Below are positions 42,762-50,435 of a stretch of 64,000 nucleotides of DNA, piece after piece; positions within the stretch are counted from its first letter, which is position 1; the number at the start of each line of letters is the position of its first letter. Made by a program: the position numbers and the translations under genes. The stretch lies in contig NZ_JAGHZZ010000021.1 of NCBI RefSeq assembly GCF_017745095.1, positions 1 through 64,000 of the forward strand, read 5' to 3'. The stretch is from Sporocytophaga sp. (GTDB lineage Bacteria > Bacteroidota > Bacteroidia > Cytophagales > Cytophagaceae). Under the pieces are notes generated by a model. That model was not told the origin of the DNA. It saw only the letters and a program-made list of their open reading frames with translations, and did no database searches.

Positions 42762-44135
42762 ATGACCAGAAAATTATCAGTTATTCCATTTATCGTTTTA
42801 ATTGGCATTGCCTTAATCACTTTATTAATAACAGGCATTCCGAGTGTAAATACAATTGACTATTGGACCAAATACAAAGATCAGTTAAGTGCGGGAGATA
42901 CGGCCTGGATGCTCACAGCTGCCGCATTGGTTTTATTAATGACACCAGGACTTGCATTTTTCTATGGGGGAATGGTTAATCCGAGAAACGTCATTTCCAC
43001 GATGCTTCAAAGCTTTATTTGCATGGCTGTCATTTCCGTCCTATGGATTGTTGTAGGCTTTAGCCTTTCTTTCGGTGAAAGTATTGACGGATGGATCGGC
43101 AATCCTTTTACGCATTTTTTTCTTAGTGGGGTAGCTGAAGGTAAACCATGGGTAAACGCTCCAACTATTCCACTTCTGTTATTTGCACTTTATCAGCTGA
43201 AATTTGCTATCATCACACCGGCTTTAATTACAGGAGCTTTTGCAGAGCGTATTCGTTTTACTTCATATATTCTGTTCATTTGTCTTTTTTCCATTTTCAT
43301 TTATACCCCTCTTGCCCACTGGACATGGCATCCTGAAGGTATATTGTACAACCTTGGCGTTCTGGACTTTGCAGGAGGGACTGTTGTCCATATGTCTGCA
43401 GGTTGGGCCGCTCTGGCTTCTGCCCTATATCTGCATCAGAGGAAAGAAGCAGAACATAATCCAGCCAACATTCCATTAGTTATGTTGGGAACCGGATTAT
43501 TATGGTTTGGTTGGTTTGGTTTCAATGCAGGATCTGCACTTGGTGCTAATCAGCTTGCAGTATCTGCTGCCATGACTACAACAGGTGCTTCTGCAGCTGC
43601 AGCTCTTGCCTGGATTTTCTTTGATTCTGTAAAAGGTAAAAAACCAAGTGCACTGGGAATGTGTATCGGAGCAGTAGTAGGGCTTGTGGCAATTACTCCT
43701 GCTGCAGGATTCGTTACAGTTCCACACTCTATTTTCATAGGTGTTATTGCAAGTCTTATCTCCAACAAACTTGTTGACTGGAGAACCAGCAAAACTTCAC
43801 TTGATGACACTCTTGATGTATTTCCCTGCCATGGTGTAGGTGGAATGGTTGGAATGGTTTTAACCGGCGTATTTGCTACCAGTGCTGTAAATCCAATTAT
43901 ACCCGATGGAGACAATGGTTTATTCTTTGGAGAAACGAAACTATTCCTTCATCATTTGGCTGCCCTCATTGGTGTTTCTGTCTTCGCATTCGGAGGATCT
44001 TACCTCCTGTTAATGTTTACCAACTGGATTTCTCCACTTAGAGTCAATGAGGATGATGAAAAAGCTGGCTTAGATGCAAGTCAACACGGGGAAGGTTATT
44101 TATCCTGGGTAAAAAATGACTTTGAGCATTCATAA
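42762..44135 (+). CDS. Ammonium transporter (second copy in the window)
   Basis: 457 residues from the ATG at 42762. An upstream in-frame TTG at 42711 is inside the -7 element TAAATTTG and is unlikely to be translated. A signal-like first helix (MTRKLSVIPFIVLIGIALI) is followed by eleven helices with AAALVLLMTPGLAFFYGGMV, GGTVVHMSAGWAALASALYL and GLLWFGWFGFNAGSALGANQ. The later pore His is in DTLDVFPCHGVGGMVG. This is a classical AmtB-like protein and differs clearly from the one at 31785, which has a long polar N-terminus. No PII gene adjoins it. It is followed by a terminator. Confidence 0.94.
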   Translation: MTRKLSVIPFIVLIGIALITLLITGIPSVNTIDYWTKYKDQLSAGDTAWMLTAAALVLLMTPGLAFFYGGMVNPRNVISTMLQSFICMAVISVLWIVVGFSLSFGESIDGWIGNPFTHFFLSGVAEGKPWVNAPTIPLLLFALYQLKFAIITPALITGAFAERIRFTSYILFICLFSIFIYTPLAHWTWHPEGILYNLGVLDFAGGTVVHMSAGWAALASALYLHQRKEAEHNPANIPLVMLGTGLLWFGWFGFNAGSALGANQLAVSAAMTTTGASAAAALAWIFFDSVKGKKPSALGMCIGAVVGLVAITPAAGFVTVPHSIFIGVIASLISNKLVDWRTSKTSLDDTLDVFPCHGVGGMVGMVLTGVFATSAVNPIIPDGDNGLFFGETKLFLHHLAALIGVSVFAFGGSYLLLMFTNWISPLRVNEDDEKAGLDASQHGEGYLSWVKNDFEHS

Positions 44136-44166
44136 ACCTAACATCTCAAAAGGTATTTAAATAAAG

Positions 44167-44198
44167 AGGGCAGAAGACTTTATCATTTGCCCTTTTTA
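44167..44198 (+). terminator. Terminator after the second amt gene
   Basis: AGGGCA pairs with TGCCCT over a 15-base loop and runs into five T. Confidence 0.75.
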
Positions 44199-44212
44199 TA
44201 TTTAACTTGAAG

Positions 44213-44431
44213 CTAGTAAGCCTTTTTTATTTTCACTTTCTCACCCTGAAATTCTACAACATCCCCATCTCTCAATTTTTTCCTTTTCTGAGTTTCAACT
44301 GCACCATTTACAATCACTTCTCCATTAACGATAAATGTATTTGCCTCACCCCCTGTCCCGGTAAGACCGGTAATTTTAAGCAACTTATTCAATTCAATAA
44401 ATTCGTAGCCTTCTAATTCAAATTCAGTCAT
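44213..44431 (-). CDS. S4-domain RNA-binding protein (YbcJ-like)
   Basis: 72 residues, a single S4 domain: FIELNKLLKITGLTGTGGEANTFI, then VNGEVIVNGAVETQKRKKLRDGDVVEF. Stand-alone S4 proteins of this size (YbcJ family) bind structured RNA and have no settled role. A -7 element TATCTTTG-like CAAAGGTA (read on the minus strand as TACCTTTG) lies at 44452-44459, so a short leader and its own promoter are likely. Confidence 0.88.
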   Translation of the reverse strand: MTEFELEGYEFIELNKLLKITGLTGTGGEANTFIVNGEVIVNGAVETQKRKKLRDGDVVEFQGEKVKIKKAY

Positions 44432-44508
44432 ATTATTTCTATTAACATCTTCAAAGGTAGTGATTATTAAATAACTTATCCATACCCAAATTTACACCTG
44501 TTCAAAAA

Positions 44509-45399
44509 CTACTTTTCGTCTAAAAACTCTTCAATCATTGGAATAGCCAACGGCACACGATGACCCTGATCCTTTATAGTTGTAATTTCTCCAATATATT
44601 TTCCATGTCCACCTGGTACAATTGCAAGTTGGCAATTGGGAATTAGCCTATACATTTCAACAGCATGTTCAGGTGTCATCACATCGGTATCACCTATGAT
44701 CAATAATGTCTTTGCAGTAATTGACTTAAGTTGCTCCTCTTTCCAGTCTTTAAATTCGGCCATTCTTTTTGCGCACTTATCATGCATATTCTGCAAGCCT
44801 TGAGGATTAGATGAAACTTTTACATAAGCATCTTTATATTGCTGAGGCATATAATCTAATGTGGCCTTTTTCATAAACTCCCAAAATTCAGGAGGTGCCC
44901 CGCTCCTTTTATACAATGCAGAAGCCACAATGATTCTGTTTACCAATTGTGGATGCCGGATGGCTAATTGTAAAGTGGTCATCCCTCCATTACTAAAACC
45001 TAAGAAATCAGCCTTAGGTATTCCTAAATTCTTCAGAAGCATAGCAGTATCATCAGCATCTTGTTCGAATGTCAGATCAGTATTTCTATCGCTTGTTCTT
45101 CCATGGGCTTGCAATTCAACACCAATTAATTTCCTATGCTTTGACAGCTCCGGGATTACTTGTCCAAAAGTAGTTTGTATAGTCGATCCTCCACCATGAA
45201 TCAATACGAGCGGCTCTCCTTCTCCATAAATTTCATAATACATCTTTAAACCATTTACTTCAGAATACCCGGTTTTGGGAATAATACTGTCAACACTTGC
45301 AATCTTGGAAGAAGCACCTTCGTTGGTTTCATTTTTCCTGACACTGCAGCTGATTAATAATAAAACTATCCCTATAATATATACTGCTAGATGTTTCAT
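44509..45399 (-). CDS. Alpha/beta hydrolase lipoprotein
   Basis: 296 residues. A lipoprotein signal peptide ends at LLISC (Cys18). The fold's markers are the oxyanion segment LIHGGGSTIQ, the nucleophile elbow GFSNGG, the acid in GDTDVMTPEHA and the His in GGHGKY. The catalytic triad is therefore complete. It most resembles esterase or haloperoxidase-like hydrolases; the substrate is unknown. It follows the SRPBCC gene by 25 bases and ends the ArsR-SRPBCC-hydrolase group. Confidence 0.9.
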   Translation of the reverse strand: MKHLAVYIIGIVLLLISCSVRKNETNEGASSKIASVDSIIPKTGYSEVNGLKMYYEIYGEGEPLVLIHGGGSTIQTTFGQVIPELSKHRKLIGVELQAHGRTSDRNTDLTFEQDADDTAMLLKNLGIPKADFLGFSNGGMTTLQLAIRHPQLVNRIIVASALYKRSGAPPEFWEFMKKATLDYMPQQYKDAYVKVSSNPQGLQNMHDKCAKRMAEFKDWKEEQLKSITAKTLLIIGDTDVMTPEHAVEMYRLIPNCQLAIVPGGHGKYIGEITTIKDQGHRVPLAIPMIEEFLDEK

Positions 45400-45424
45400 T
45401 TTAATTCTTTTTATAATGTGGTTA

Positions 45425-45913
45425 CTAAAGCTCTGTTTCTAACCTCTCCAACATTTGTATCCAGCTTGGATAAGCTCCAGTCTTAGTTGCCAGTTGCTGT
45501 GAAACCGTTTGACGAAGCACAATAGTAGTTTTACCATCATGTTCAGAAAAGGCAATGGAGACCAGAGTCTCTATTGGCCAATCCGGATCCATTCCAGCCC
45601 TTACAGGGTCTACAGTATTCCCATGCTCATCTGACACTACCATAGTAAATTCGATAAGTTCAGGAAAAATCACTTCCTTATAAACACCTTTACACCAGCA
45701 GTCTCCATATTGGGGATTATTAATGCAAGACAGATAAGTTCCTCCTTTTCTTATATCCAGTTGTTTATAACTAATAGTGCAATTATGCGGTGCAAACCAT
45801 TTGACTAATTGCTTTGGATCGGTCCATGCTTTAAAGACCATTTCACGTGGTGCATTAAAAGTATAGGTCAGATATACTTCACGGTCTGTAGTCGCTTTAT
45901 TTCTTTCTTCCAT
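45425..45913 (-). CDS. SRPBCC (AHSA1-like) protein paired with an ArsR regulator
   Basis: 162 residues. Family blocks: VYLTYTFNAPREMVFKAWTDPKQLVKWFAPH split at the start, DIRKGGTYLSCI, and the closing helix WIQMLERLETEL with Trp and Leu. Its start overlaps the ArsR gene by 17 bases, a very common arrangement in which a winged-helix regulator and an AHSA1 protein are made together. In such pairs the SRPBCC protein is thought to bind the signal ligand, but this has not been generally shown. Residues CINNPQYGDCWC include a Cys cluster that could bind a metal, noted only as a possibility. Confidence 0.9.
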   Translation of the reverse strand: MEERNKATTDREVYLTYTFNAPREMVFKAWTDPKQLVKWFAPHNCTISYKQLDIRKGGTYLSCINNPQYGDCWCKGVYKEVIFPELIEFTMVVSDEHGNTVDPVRAGMDPDWPIETLVSIAFSEHDGKTTIVLRQTVSQQLATKTGAYPSWIQMLERLETEL

Positions 45914-46247
45914 GTTTTTTCTTTTTAGTTTGTATGTCTTCCAGAAAATTATCTAATGATTTAAACTGGTTTGTCCAGAATACTTTATATTGGTCAACCC
46001 AATTTGAAACTTCGCTCAGTTTGTCCAGCCTGGCCTCGCAATAGCGCTCTCGACCTTGCTGGGTAATATTTACCAACCCGCATTCTTCCAAAATTTTTAT
46101 TTGTTGAGATATTGCTGGTCGACTTATATCAAAGTTCTCTGCAATTGTATTAAGATTCATTGGCTGCTTTGAAAGCAAACTGATAATCTGCCGTCTGGTT
46201 GGATCAGCAATTGCCTGAAAAACATCTCTCCTGGCTTCTACAGTCAT
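45897..46247 (-). CDS. ArsR family winged-helix regulator
   Basis: 116 residues. The winged helix is complete: VFQAIADPTRRQIISLLSKQ, MNLNTIAENFDISRPAISQQ, IKILEECGLV and the wing TQQGRERYCEA, with the C-terminal extension (WVDQYKVFWTNQFKSLDNFL) typical of the branch that partners AHSA1 proteins. The metal Cys motif of classical ArsR/SmtB is absent, so it is not an arsenic sensor by that motif. It should act as a dimer on the palindrome in its own promoter. Confidence 0.93.
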   Translation of the reverse strand: MTVEARRDVFQAIADPTRRQIISLLSKQPMNLNTIAENFDISRPAISQQIKILEECGLVNITQQGRERYCEARLDKLSEVSNWVDQYKVFWTNQFKSLDNFLEDIQTKKKKHGRKK

Positions 46248-46266
46248 TATTATAAATTTTCTTAAG

Positions 46267-46297
46267 CAAAGATATATGTAAGTATTTACTTACGCAA
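46267..46297 (-). promoter_or_regulatory. ArsR promoter with operator palindrome in the spacer
   Basis: On the minus strand TTG (46297-46295), 20 bases, then TATCTTTG (46274-46267). In the spacer is a perfect palindrome GTAAGTAAATACTTAC (46278-46293). A dimer bound there would exclude RNA polymerase, so this is very probably the ArsR autoregulatory site. Confidence 0.75.
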
Positions 46298-46418
46298 TTT
46301 TTTACAGGATTTTTTTAATAACAATAAGTGTAAAAAGGTTGGATTAATTATTTAAAATGACCTAATCATACCTGATAACATTGTGGATTTAAAACCTATT
46401 CAAATTATGTATTTATCT

Positions 46419-46781
46419 TTAATCCTCAACCCATAGAAAAAATTCCGAAAAACTGTATCGAAAAATAATAACACTTATCAATCCTGTAATATACAGTATA
46501 ACAGAAAGCTTATTTAATACAATATTCTTTTCATTGGGAATAGATAATATCGAACCTGTAAATACTGGCCATATTAAGAAAGAAAAAAACGTAAAAAGGC
46601 ATAAACAACACTCAAAAAAACCAATCCAAGCCAACCCTATGCTATAAGGGTCAAAGTGATTTCCATATTTAGGAATATAACCTAAATAAAAACTACCAAT
46701 TAATAGAATTATTAAGAGTGAGAAAAGCCAGGCAATAGGAATTGAACTAATAACCAAGTAAAGTATTCTAACATTTTTCAT
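46419..46781 (-). CDS. Small integral membrane protein, function unknown
   Basis: 120 residues with three membrane helices (about 7-33, 50-78 and 90-110) joined by short polar loops (GYIPKYGNHFDPYSIG and NEKNIVLNKL). It has no known domain. It lies between the lrp gene and the ArsR promoter, 46 bases after the lrp stop on the same strand, and could be read from the lrp transcript. I cannot name a function. Confidence 0.65.
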   Translation of the reverse strand: MKNVRILYLVISSIPIAWLFSLLIILLIGSFYLGYIPKYGNHFDPYSIGLAWIGFFECCLCLFTFFSFLIWPVFTGSILSIPNEKNIVLNKLSVILYITGLISVIIFRYSFSEFFLWVED

Positions 46782-46827
46782 TATAAATTTAAATTGAATA
46801 CCAATAAACGACGACTACAATACATTC

Positions 46828-47289
46828 TTATATCGGCAATTCTGTCGAATTCTTAATTTCTCCCATCACGAATACACTATGAGTACTTCCTATATTTTCT
46901 ATGGAAGCCAATTTATTCATTATGAAATTTTGATATTCGGGCATATCCTTTACCATCACCTTCAACATAAAATCATATTGTCCCGAAACGTTATAGCACT
47001 CCGTCACTTCTTTTAGTGAGACTATATCATTTACAAACTTCTTCCCTATACCTTTTTCATGCTGCTTTAAGGTCACATTACAAAAGACAACCAGTCCTTT
47101 GTTTAATTTATGGTTATCTAATAAAGCAACATATTTCTTAATATATCCATCACGTTCCAGCCGCTTGATGCGCTCATGAACAGGAGTTGGAGTGAGATTA
47201 AGCTTATTTGCCAATTCCTTTGTAGTAAGTGTTGAATCCTTCTGTAGCAATTTCAACAGTCTGATATCCAAATCATCAAGTTCGGTCAT
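46828..47289 (-). CDS. Lrp/AsnC family transcriptional regulator
   Basis: 153 residues. The N-terminal helix-turn-helix (DIRLLKLLQKDSTLTTKELA, LNLTPTPVHERIKRLERDGYI) and the C-terminal amino-acid-binding RAM domain (TECYNVSGQYDFMLKVMVKD) are both full length. It is transcribed away from metE, sharing the 157-base intergenic region. Lrp-like proteins often control amino-acid genes in response to leucine, methionine or others. Regulation of the neighbouring metE is a reasonable inference. Confidence 0.93.
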   Translation of the reverse strand: MTELDDLDIRLLKLLQKDSTLTTKELANKLNLTPTPVHERIKRLERDGYIKKYVALLDNHKLNKGLVVFCNVTLKQHEKGIGKKFVNDIVSLKEVTECYNVSGQYDFMLKVMVKDMPEYQNFIMNKLASIENIGSTHSVFVMGEIKNSTELPI

Positions 47290-47344
47290 AGATAAATTTT
47301 CTTTTTAAGATCATTTCGAATAAAAAAAACAGATTTTTATTCCA

Positions 47345-47375
47345 CAAAAATAAACAAAATAGATATTTATTTCAA
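47345..47375 (-). promoter_or_regulatory. Promoter of the lrp gene
   Basis: On the minus strand TTG (47375-47373), 20 bases, then TATTTTTG (47352-47345), an exact fit to TTG-N20-TAnnTTTG. The spacer is AT-rich, and the region between the two divergent genes would suit Lrp binding. Confidence 0.65.
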
Positions 47376-47401
47376 TTTTAAATCAAAATTATAGTATTAA
47401 G

Positions 47402-47443
47402 ATCTACAAACATAGATTTGCAAAGAATTTATATCTACAAACA
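47402..47443 (+). promoter_or_regulatory. metE upstream region: two 11-bp direct repeats and a -7 element
   Basis: ATCTACAAACA occurs at 47402-47412 and again at 47433-47443, starts 31 bp apart (three helical turns). A -7 element TAGATTTG (47413-47420) lies between them. The second copy ends 3 bases before the metE start codon. The repeats could be the binding sites of a regulator of metE. Confidence 0.55.
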
Positions 47444-47446
47444 ACT

Positions 47447-49783
47447 ATGCTAACACAAAATTTAGGATACCCGAGAATTGGCGCTTTCAGAGAGCTCAAA
47501 AAAGCTTCTGAGCAATATTGGTCAGGCAAAGAGAGCCTTCTGAACCTTTTAACAACCGGAAAGAAAATCAGAGAAGCTAACTGGACCCTTCAAAAAGATG
47601 CACAGATTGATCTTATCCCTTCTAATGACTTTTCTTATTATGATCAGGTATTAGATATGTCTCTCACCGTAAATGCTATTCCTGAACGCTACCATGATAT
47701 TGCTGAAGACAGAAATAACACCGAGACAGACTTGTATTTTGCAATGGCCAGAGGCTATCAGAAAGATGGGAAAGATATCATAGCAATGGAGATGACCAAA
47801 TGGTTTGATACCAACTATCATTATATCGTTCCTGAGTTCCATAAAAATCAAAAGTTCAGCCTGTTTTCAAATAAGATCACTAATGAATACCAAGAAGCTA
47901 AAGTATTGGGAATGGAAACCAAACCAGTGATTATCGGTCCTGTATCTTATCTGCTGCTTGGAAAAGAGAAAGAAGACGGATTTCATAGAATAGAACTCAT
48001 TAAAAATCTTCTACCTGTTTACATAGAAGTCATTGAAAAGCTTGAAAAAATGGGCGCTCAGTGGATTCAGCTGGATGAGCCATTCCTGACAATGGATTTG
48101 AATGATGCAGAAAAAAAAGCTTACCATCTCGTTTACGATCAACTAAGAAAGAAATTCCCTTATCTGAAAATTATGGTTGCTACTTACTTTGACTGCACTG
48201 GAGACAACCTAGGGCTGGCAGTAGTACTTCCAATAGATGCTTTGCATATTGATCTTGTAAGGTGTCCTTCACAGCTTAATGACATACTCCAGACTTCATT
48301 TATACTTTCTAAAACCTGCCTTTCCCTGGGAGTTGTAGACGGTAGAAATATTTGGGCCAATGATTTTGAAAAGTCTTTATCTTTTATTCATAAAGCTGTT
48401 GAAATATTAGGAGAAGACAGAGTGATGATTGCTCCATCATGCTCATTGCTGCATTCTCCTTGTGATTTAGAAAATGAAAAAGATGAAACGGTTCTAACCG
48501 CTGAAATCAAACAATGGATGGCTTTTGCAAAGCAAAAGATTCAAGAAGTTGCTAATTTGAAAAAGCTAGCATCAATTAAGGATCCTCAACAGCTTGCAAT
48601 CATAATTAAACCAAACAAAGATATTATCGAAAGCAGAAAGAAATCAACTCTGATTCACAAACCACATGTAAAAGAAAGAGTTAAGAACATTACGGATGCA
48701 GACAGCAGAAGGGCCAGCACATTTGATATAAGACAAAAGAAACAGGAAAAAGCATTAAATCTTCCCCTCTTTCCTACTACTACAATCGGTTCATTTCCGC
48801 AGACTGATGAGATAAGACAACTCAGAGCAAAGTTGAAGAATGGTACTTTGTCACAAGCAGATTATGAGCAAAAAGTAAAAGCAGAGATTGACCGCTCGAT
48901 TGTATGGCAGGAAGAAATTGGTATAGATGTGTTGGTGCATGGAGAATTTGAGCGCAATGATATGGTGGAATATTTCGGGGAACAATTAAACGGTTATGTA
49001 TTCTCGCAGAATGGTTGGGTACAAAGCTATGGCTCAAGATGCGTAAAACCTCCAATCATATATGGCGATATTGAAAGAAGCAAACCTATGACTGTAAAAT
49101 GGTCTCAGTATGCTCAATCAAAAACCAATCACTATATGAAAGGCATGCTTACCGGTCCTGTTACTATTTCACAATGGTCATTCGTACGCGATGATCAGCC
49201 GAGATCCGAAACTACTATGCAGATAGCACTTGCTATAAGAGATGAAGTTACAGACCTTGAAAAAGCAGGCATAAAAATCATCCAGATAGATGAGCCGGCA
49301 ATTAGAGAAGGGCTACCACTGCATAAAGCGGACTGGGATAGGTATTTGAACTGGGCTGTAACAGCATTTAGAATAAGTGCATCCGGAGTAAAAGATGAAA
49401 CGCAAATTCATACTCATATGTGTTATTCTGAATTCAACGACATTATCTCACATATTGCTGATATGGATGCTGATGTGATTACGATAGAAACATCAAGATC
49501 TCAGATGGAGCTGCTTGATGCTTTTGCTGACTTCAACTATCCAAATGAAATAGGTCCCGGCGTATATGATATTCACTCACCAAGAGTACCAGGAGTTCAA
49601 GAGATAGAAGACTTACTAGAGAAGGCTCTTGCTGTAATTCCTGCAAGAAATCTATGGGTGAATCCTGATTGTGGGTTAAAGACAAGAAAATGGGCCGAAA
49701 CAGAGCTTGCATTAAAGAACATGATGATTGCTACAAAGAAACTTAGGCAAAGAGTAAATGAGCCATCCAGGATTGAAGCTTAA
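47447..49783 (+). CDS. metE: Cobalamin-independent methionine synthase
   Basis: 778 residues, full length (Escherichia coli MetE has 753). Both (beta-alpha)8 halves are present. The N-terminal half starts LGYPRIGAFRELKKASEQYW; the C-terminal half starts LPLFPTTTIGSFPQTDEIRQ. Zinc ligands can be located: His657 and Cys659 in HTHMCYSEF and Cys742 in NPDCGL. The enzyme transfers a methyl group from 5-methyltetrahydropteroyl-triglutamate to homocysteine, giving methionine. It is divergent from an lrp gene and preceded by paired direct repeats. No SAM riboswitch is visible in the 157-base leader. Confidence 0.96.
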   Translation: MLTQNLGYPRIGAFRELKKASEQYWSGKESLLNLLTTGKKIREANWTLQKDAQIDLIPSNDFSYYDQVLDMSLTVNAIPERYHDIAEDRNNTETDLYFAMARGYQKDGKDIIAMEMTKWFDTNYHYIVPEFHKNQKFSLFSNKITNEYQEAKVLGMETKPVIIGPVSYLLLGKEKEDGFHRIELIKNLLPVYIEVIEKLEKMGAQWIQLDEPFLTMDLNDAEKKAYHLVYDQLRKKFPYLKIMVATYFDCTGDNLGLAVVLPIDALHIDLVRCPSQLNDILQTSFILSKTCLSLGVVDGRNIWANDFEKSLSFIHKAVEILGEDRVMIAPSCSLLHSPCDLENEKDETVLTAEIKQWMAFAKQKIQEVANLKKLASIKDPQQLAIIIKPNKDIIESRKKSTLIHKPHVKERVKNITDADSRRASTFDIRQKKQEKALNLPLFPTTTIGSFPQTDEIRQLRAKLKNGTLSQADYEQKVKAEIDRSIVWQEEIGIDVLVHGEFERNDMVEYFGEQLNGYVFSQNGWVQSYGSRCVKPPIIYGDIERSKPMTVKWSQYAQSKTNHYMKGMLTGPVTISQWSFVRDDQPRSETTMQIALAIRDEVTDLEKAGIKIIQIDEPAIREGLPLHKADWDRYLNWAVTAFRISASGVKDETQIHTHMCYSEFNDIISHIADMDADVITIETSRSQMELLDAFADFNYPNEIGPGVYDIHSPRVPGVQEIEDLLEKALAVIPARNLWVNPDCGLKTRKWAETELALKNMMIATKKLRQRVNEPSRIEA

Positions 49784-50113
49784 GTTTTTTGGTAAAAAAT
49801 TTAAAATAGGTCTCATTCATAATCTTTCTATAAAAGGGGAACAACTTTAATTCACAAGAGTTTTGGTGCTGCTCATATGTATGGTGAGTTGCTGTAAGGT
49901 CTTTATTGATTTTCAGCAACTCTCACACGTAAAAAGCAAATAGTATTTAGTAAGAAACGGATCCAAAAGTATCATATTTTCCATTGTACTTTTCTGTTTC
50001 ATTTTATTCTTTCAGGAAAAGACTATCCATTATCTTGCATAAAGCTCAAATAATTTTCCACATACAACAACACTTTTTCTAAACAGTCGTATGTTTCGAA
50101 AAATTACAACAAT
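49784..50113. other. Intergenic after metE with one hairpin
   Basis: 330 bases. GAGTTGCTG (49886-49894) pairs perfectly with CAGCAACTC (49914-49922) around a 19-base loop. There is no T-run behind it, so it is not a standard terminator. The remainder is AT-rich and empty. A -7-like TATGTTTC lies near 50089 in front of the next gene. Confidence 0.5.
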
Positions 50114-50368
50114 ATGAGAAATCGTTTTCTATTTACTTCAGCTTTTATTATTCTGTTTGCAATACTAAGCCAGTTTGCTAACGCACAGACAGTATATGTT
50201 ACAGAGAAAGGTAAAAAATATCACAAGAAGAACTGCTCCGTTGTAAGTGAAGGCAAAAAAGGCCAGGAACTTGCTGAGGCAAAAAAGAATGGCTACGAGC
50301 CTTGTTCCGTTTGCAAACCAGATGAGAAAAAGAAGCAAGAAGCTACAGATCCAAAGAAAAAAAAGTAA
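50114..50368 (+). CDS. Small secreted Cys/His-motif protein
   Basis: 84 residues. A signal peptide (1-24, ending ANAQ) precedes a short domain YVTEKGKKYHKKNCSVVSEG (about 28-47) and AKKNGYEPCSVCKPD (about 56-70). The pattern YVT-x2-G-x2-YH-x3-C, then GY-x-PC-x2-C-x-P, is a recurrent module in Bacteroidota and in some endonuclease tails, probably a zinc-binding or surface-binding knuckle. The last 15 residues are almost all Lys, Glu and Asp. Function unknown. A perfect terminator follows 13 bases after the stop. Confidence 0.8.
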   Translation: MRNRFLFTSAFIILFAILSQFANAQTVYVTEKGKKYHKKNCSVVSEGKKGQELAEAKKNGYEPCSVCKPDEKKKQEATDPKKKK

Positions 50369-50381
50369 CCCTAAAATAACC

Positions 50382-50411
50382 AGAGGCCGGAGCTGCAAAG
50401 TTCCGGCCTCT
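50382..50411. terminator. Bidirectional terminator between convergent genes
   Basis: AGAGGCCGGA pairs perfectly with TCCGGCCTCT over a 10-base loop, with T-rich sequence after it on the plus strand. It also lies just past the end of the convergent T9SS gene. Confidence 0.85.
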
Positions 50412-50435
50412 TTTAGTTTTATACTTTCGATAAAT

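Noticed and set aside
10319-45913. Recent duplication of the three SRPBCC genes
   Set aside because: The proteins at 9855, 38128 and 45425 share only the fold pattern and differ strongly in sequence, so they are old family members and not tandem copies.
47290-47446. SAM riboswitch in front of metE
   Set aside because: The leader is short, AT-rich and lacks the stem and core pattern of SAM-I or SAM-II. The direct repeats look like protein sites.
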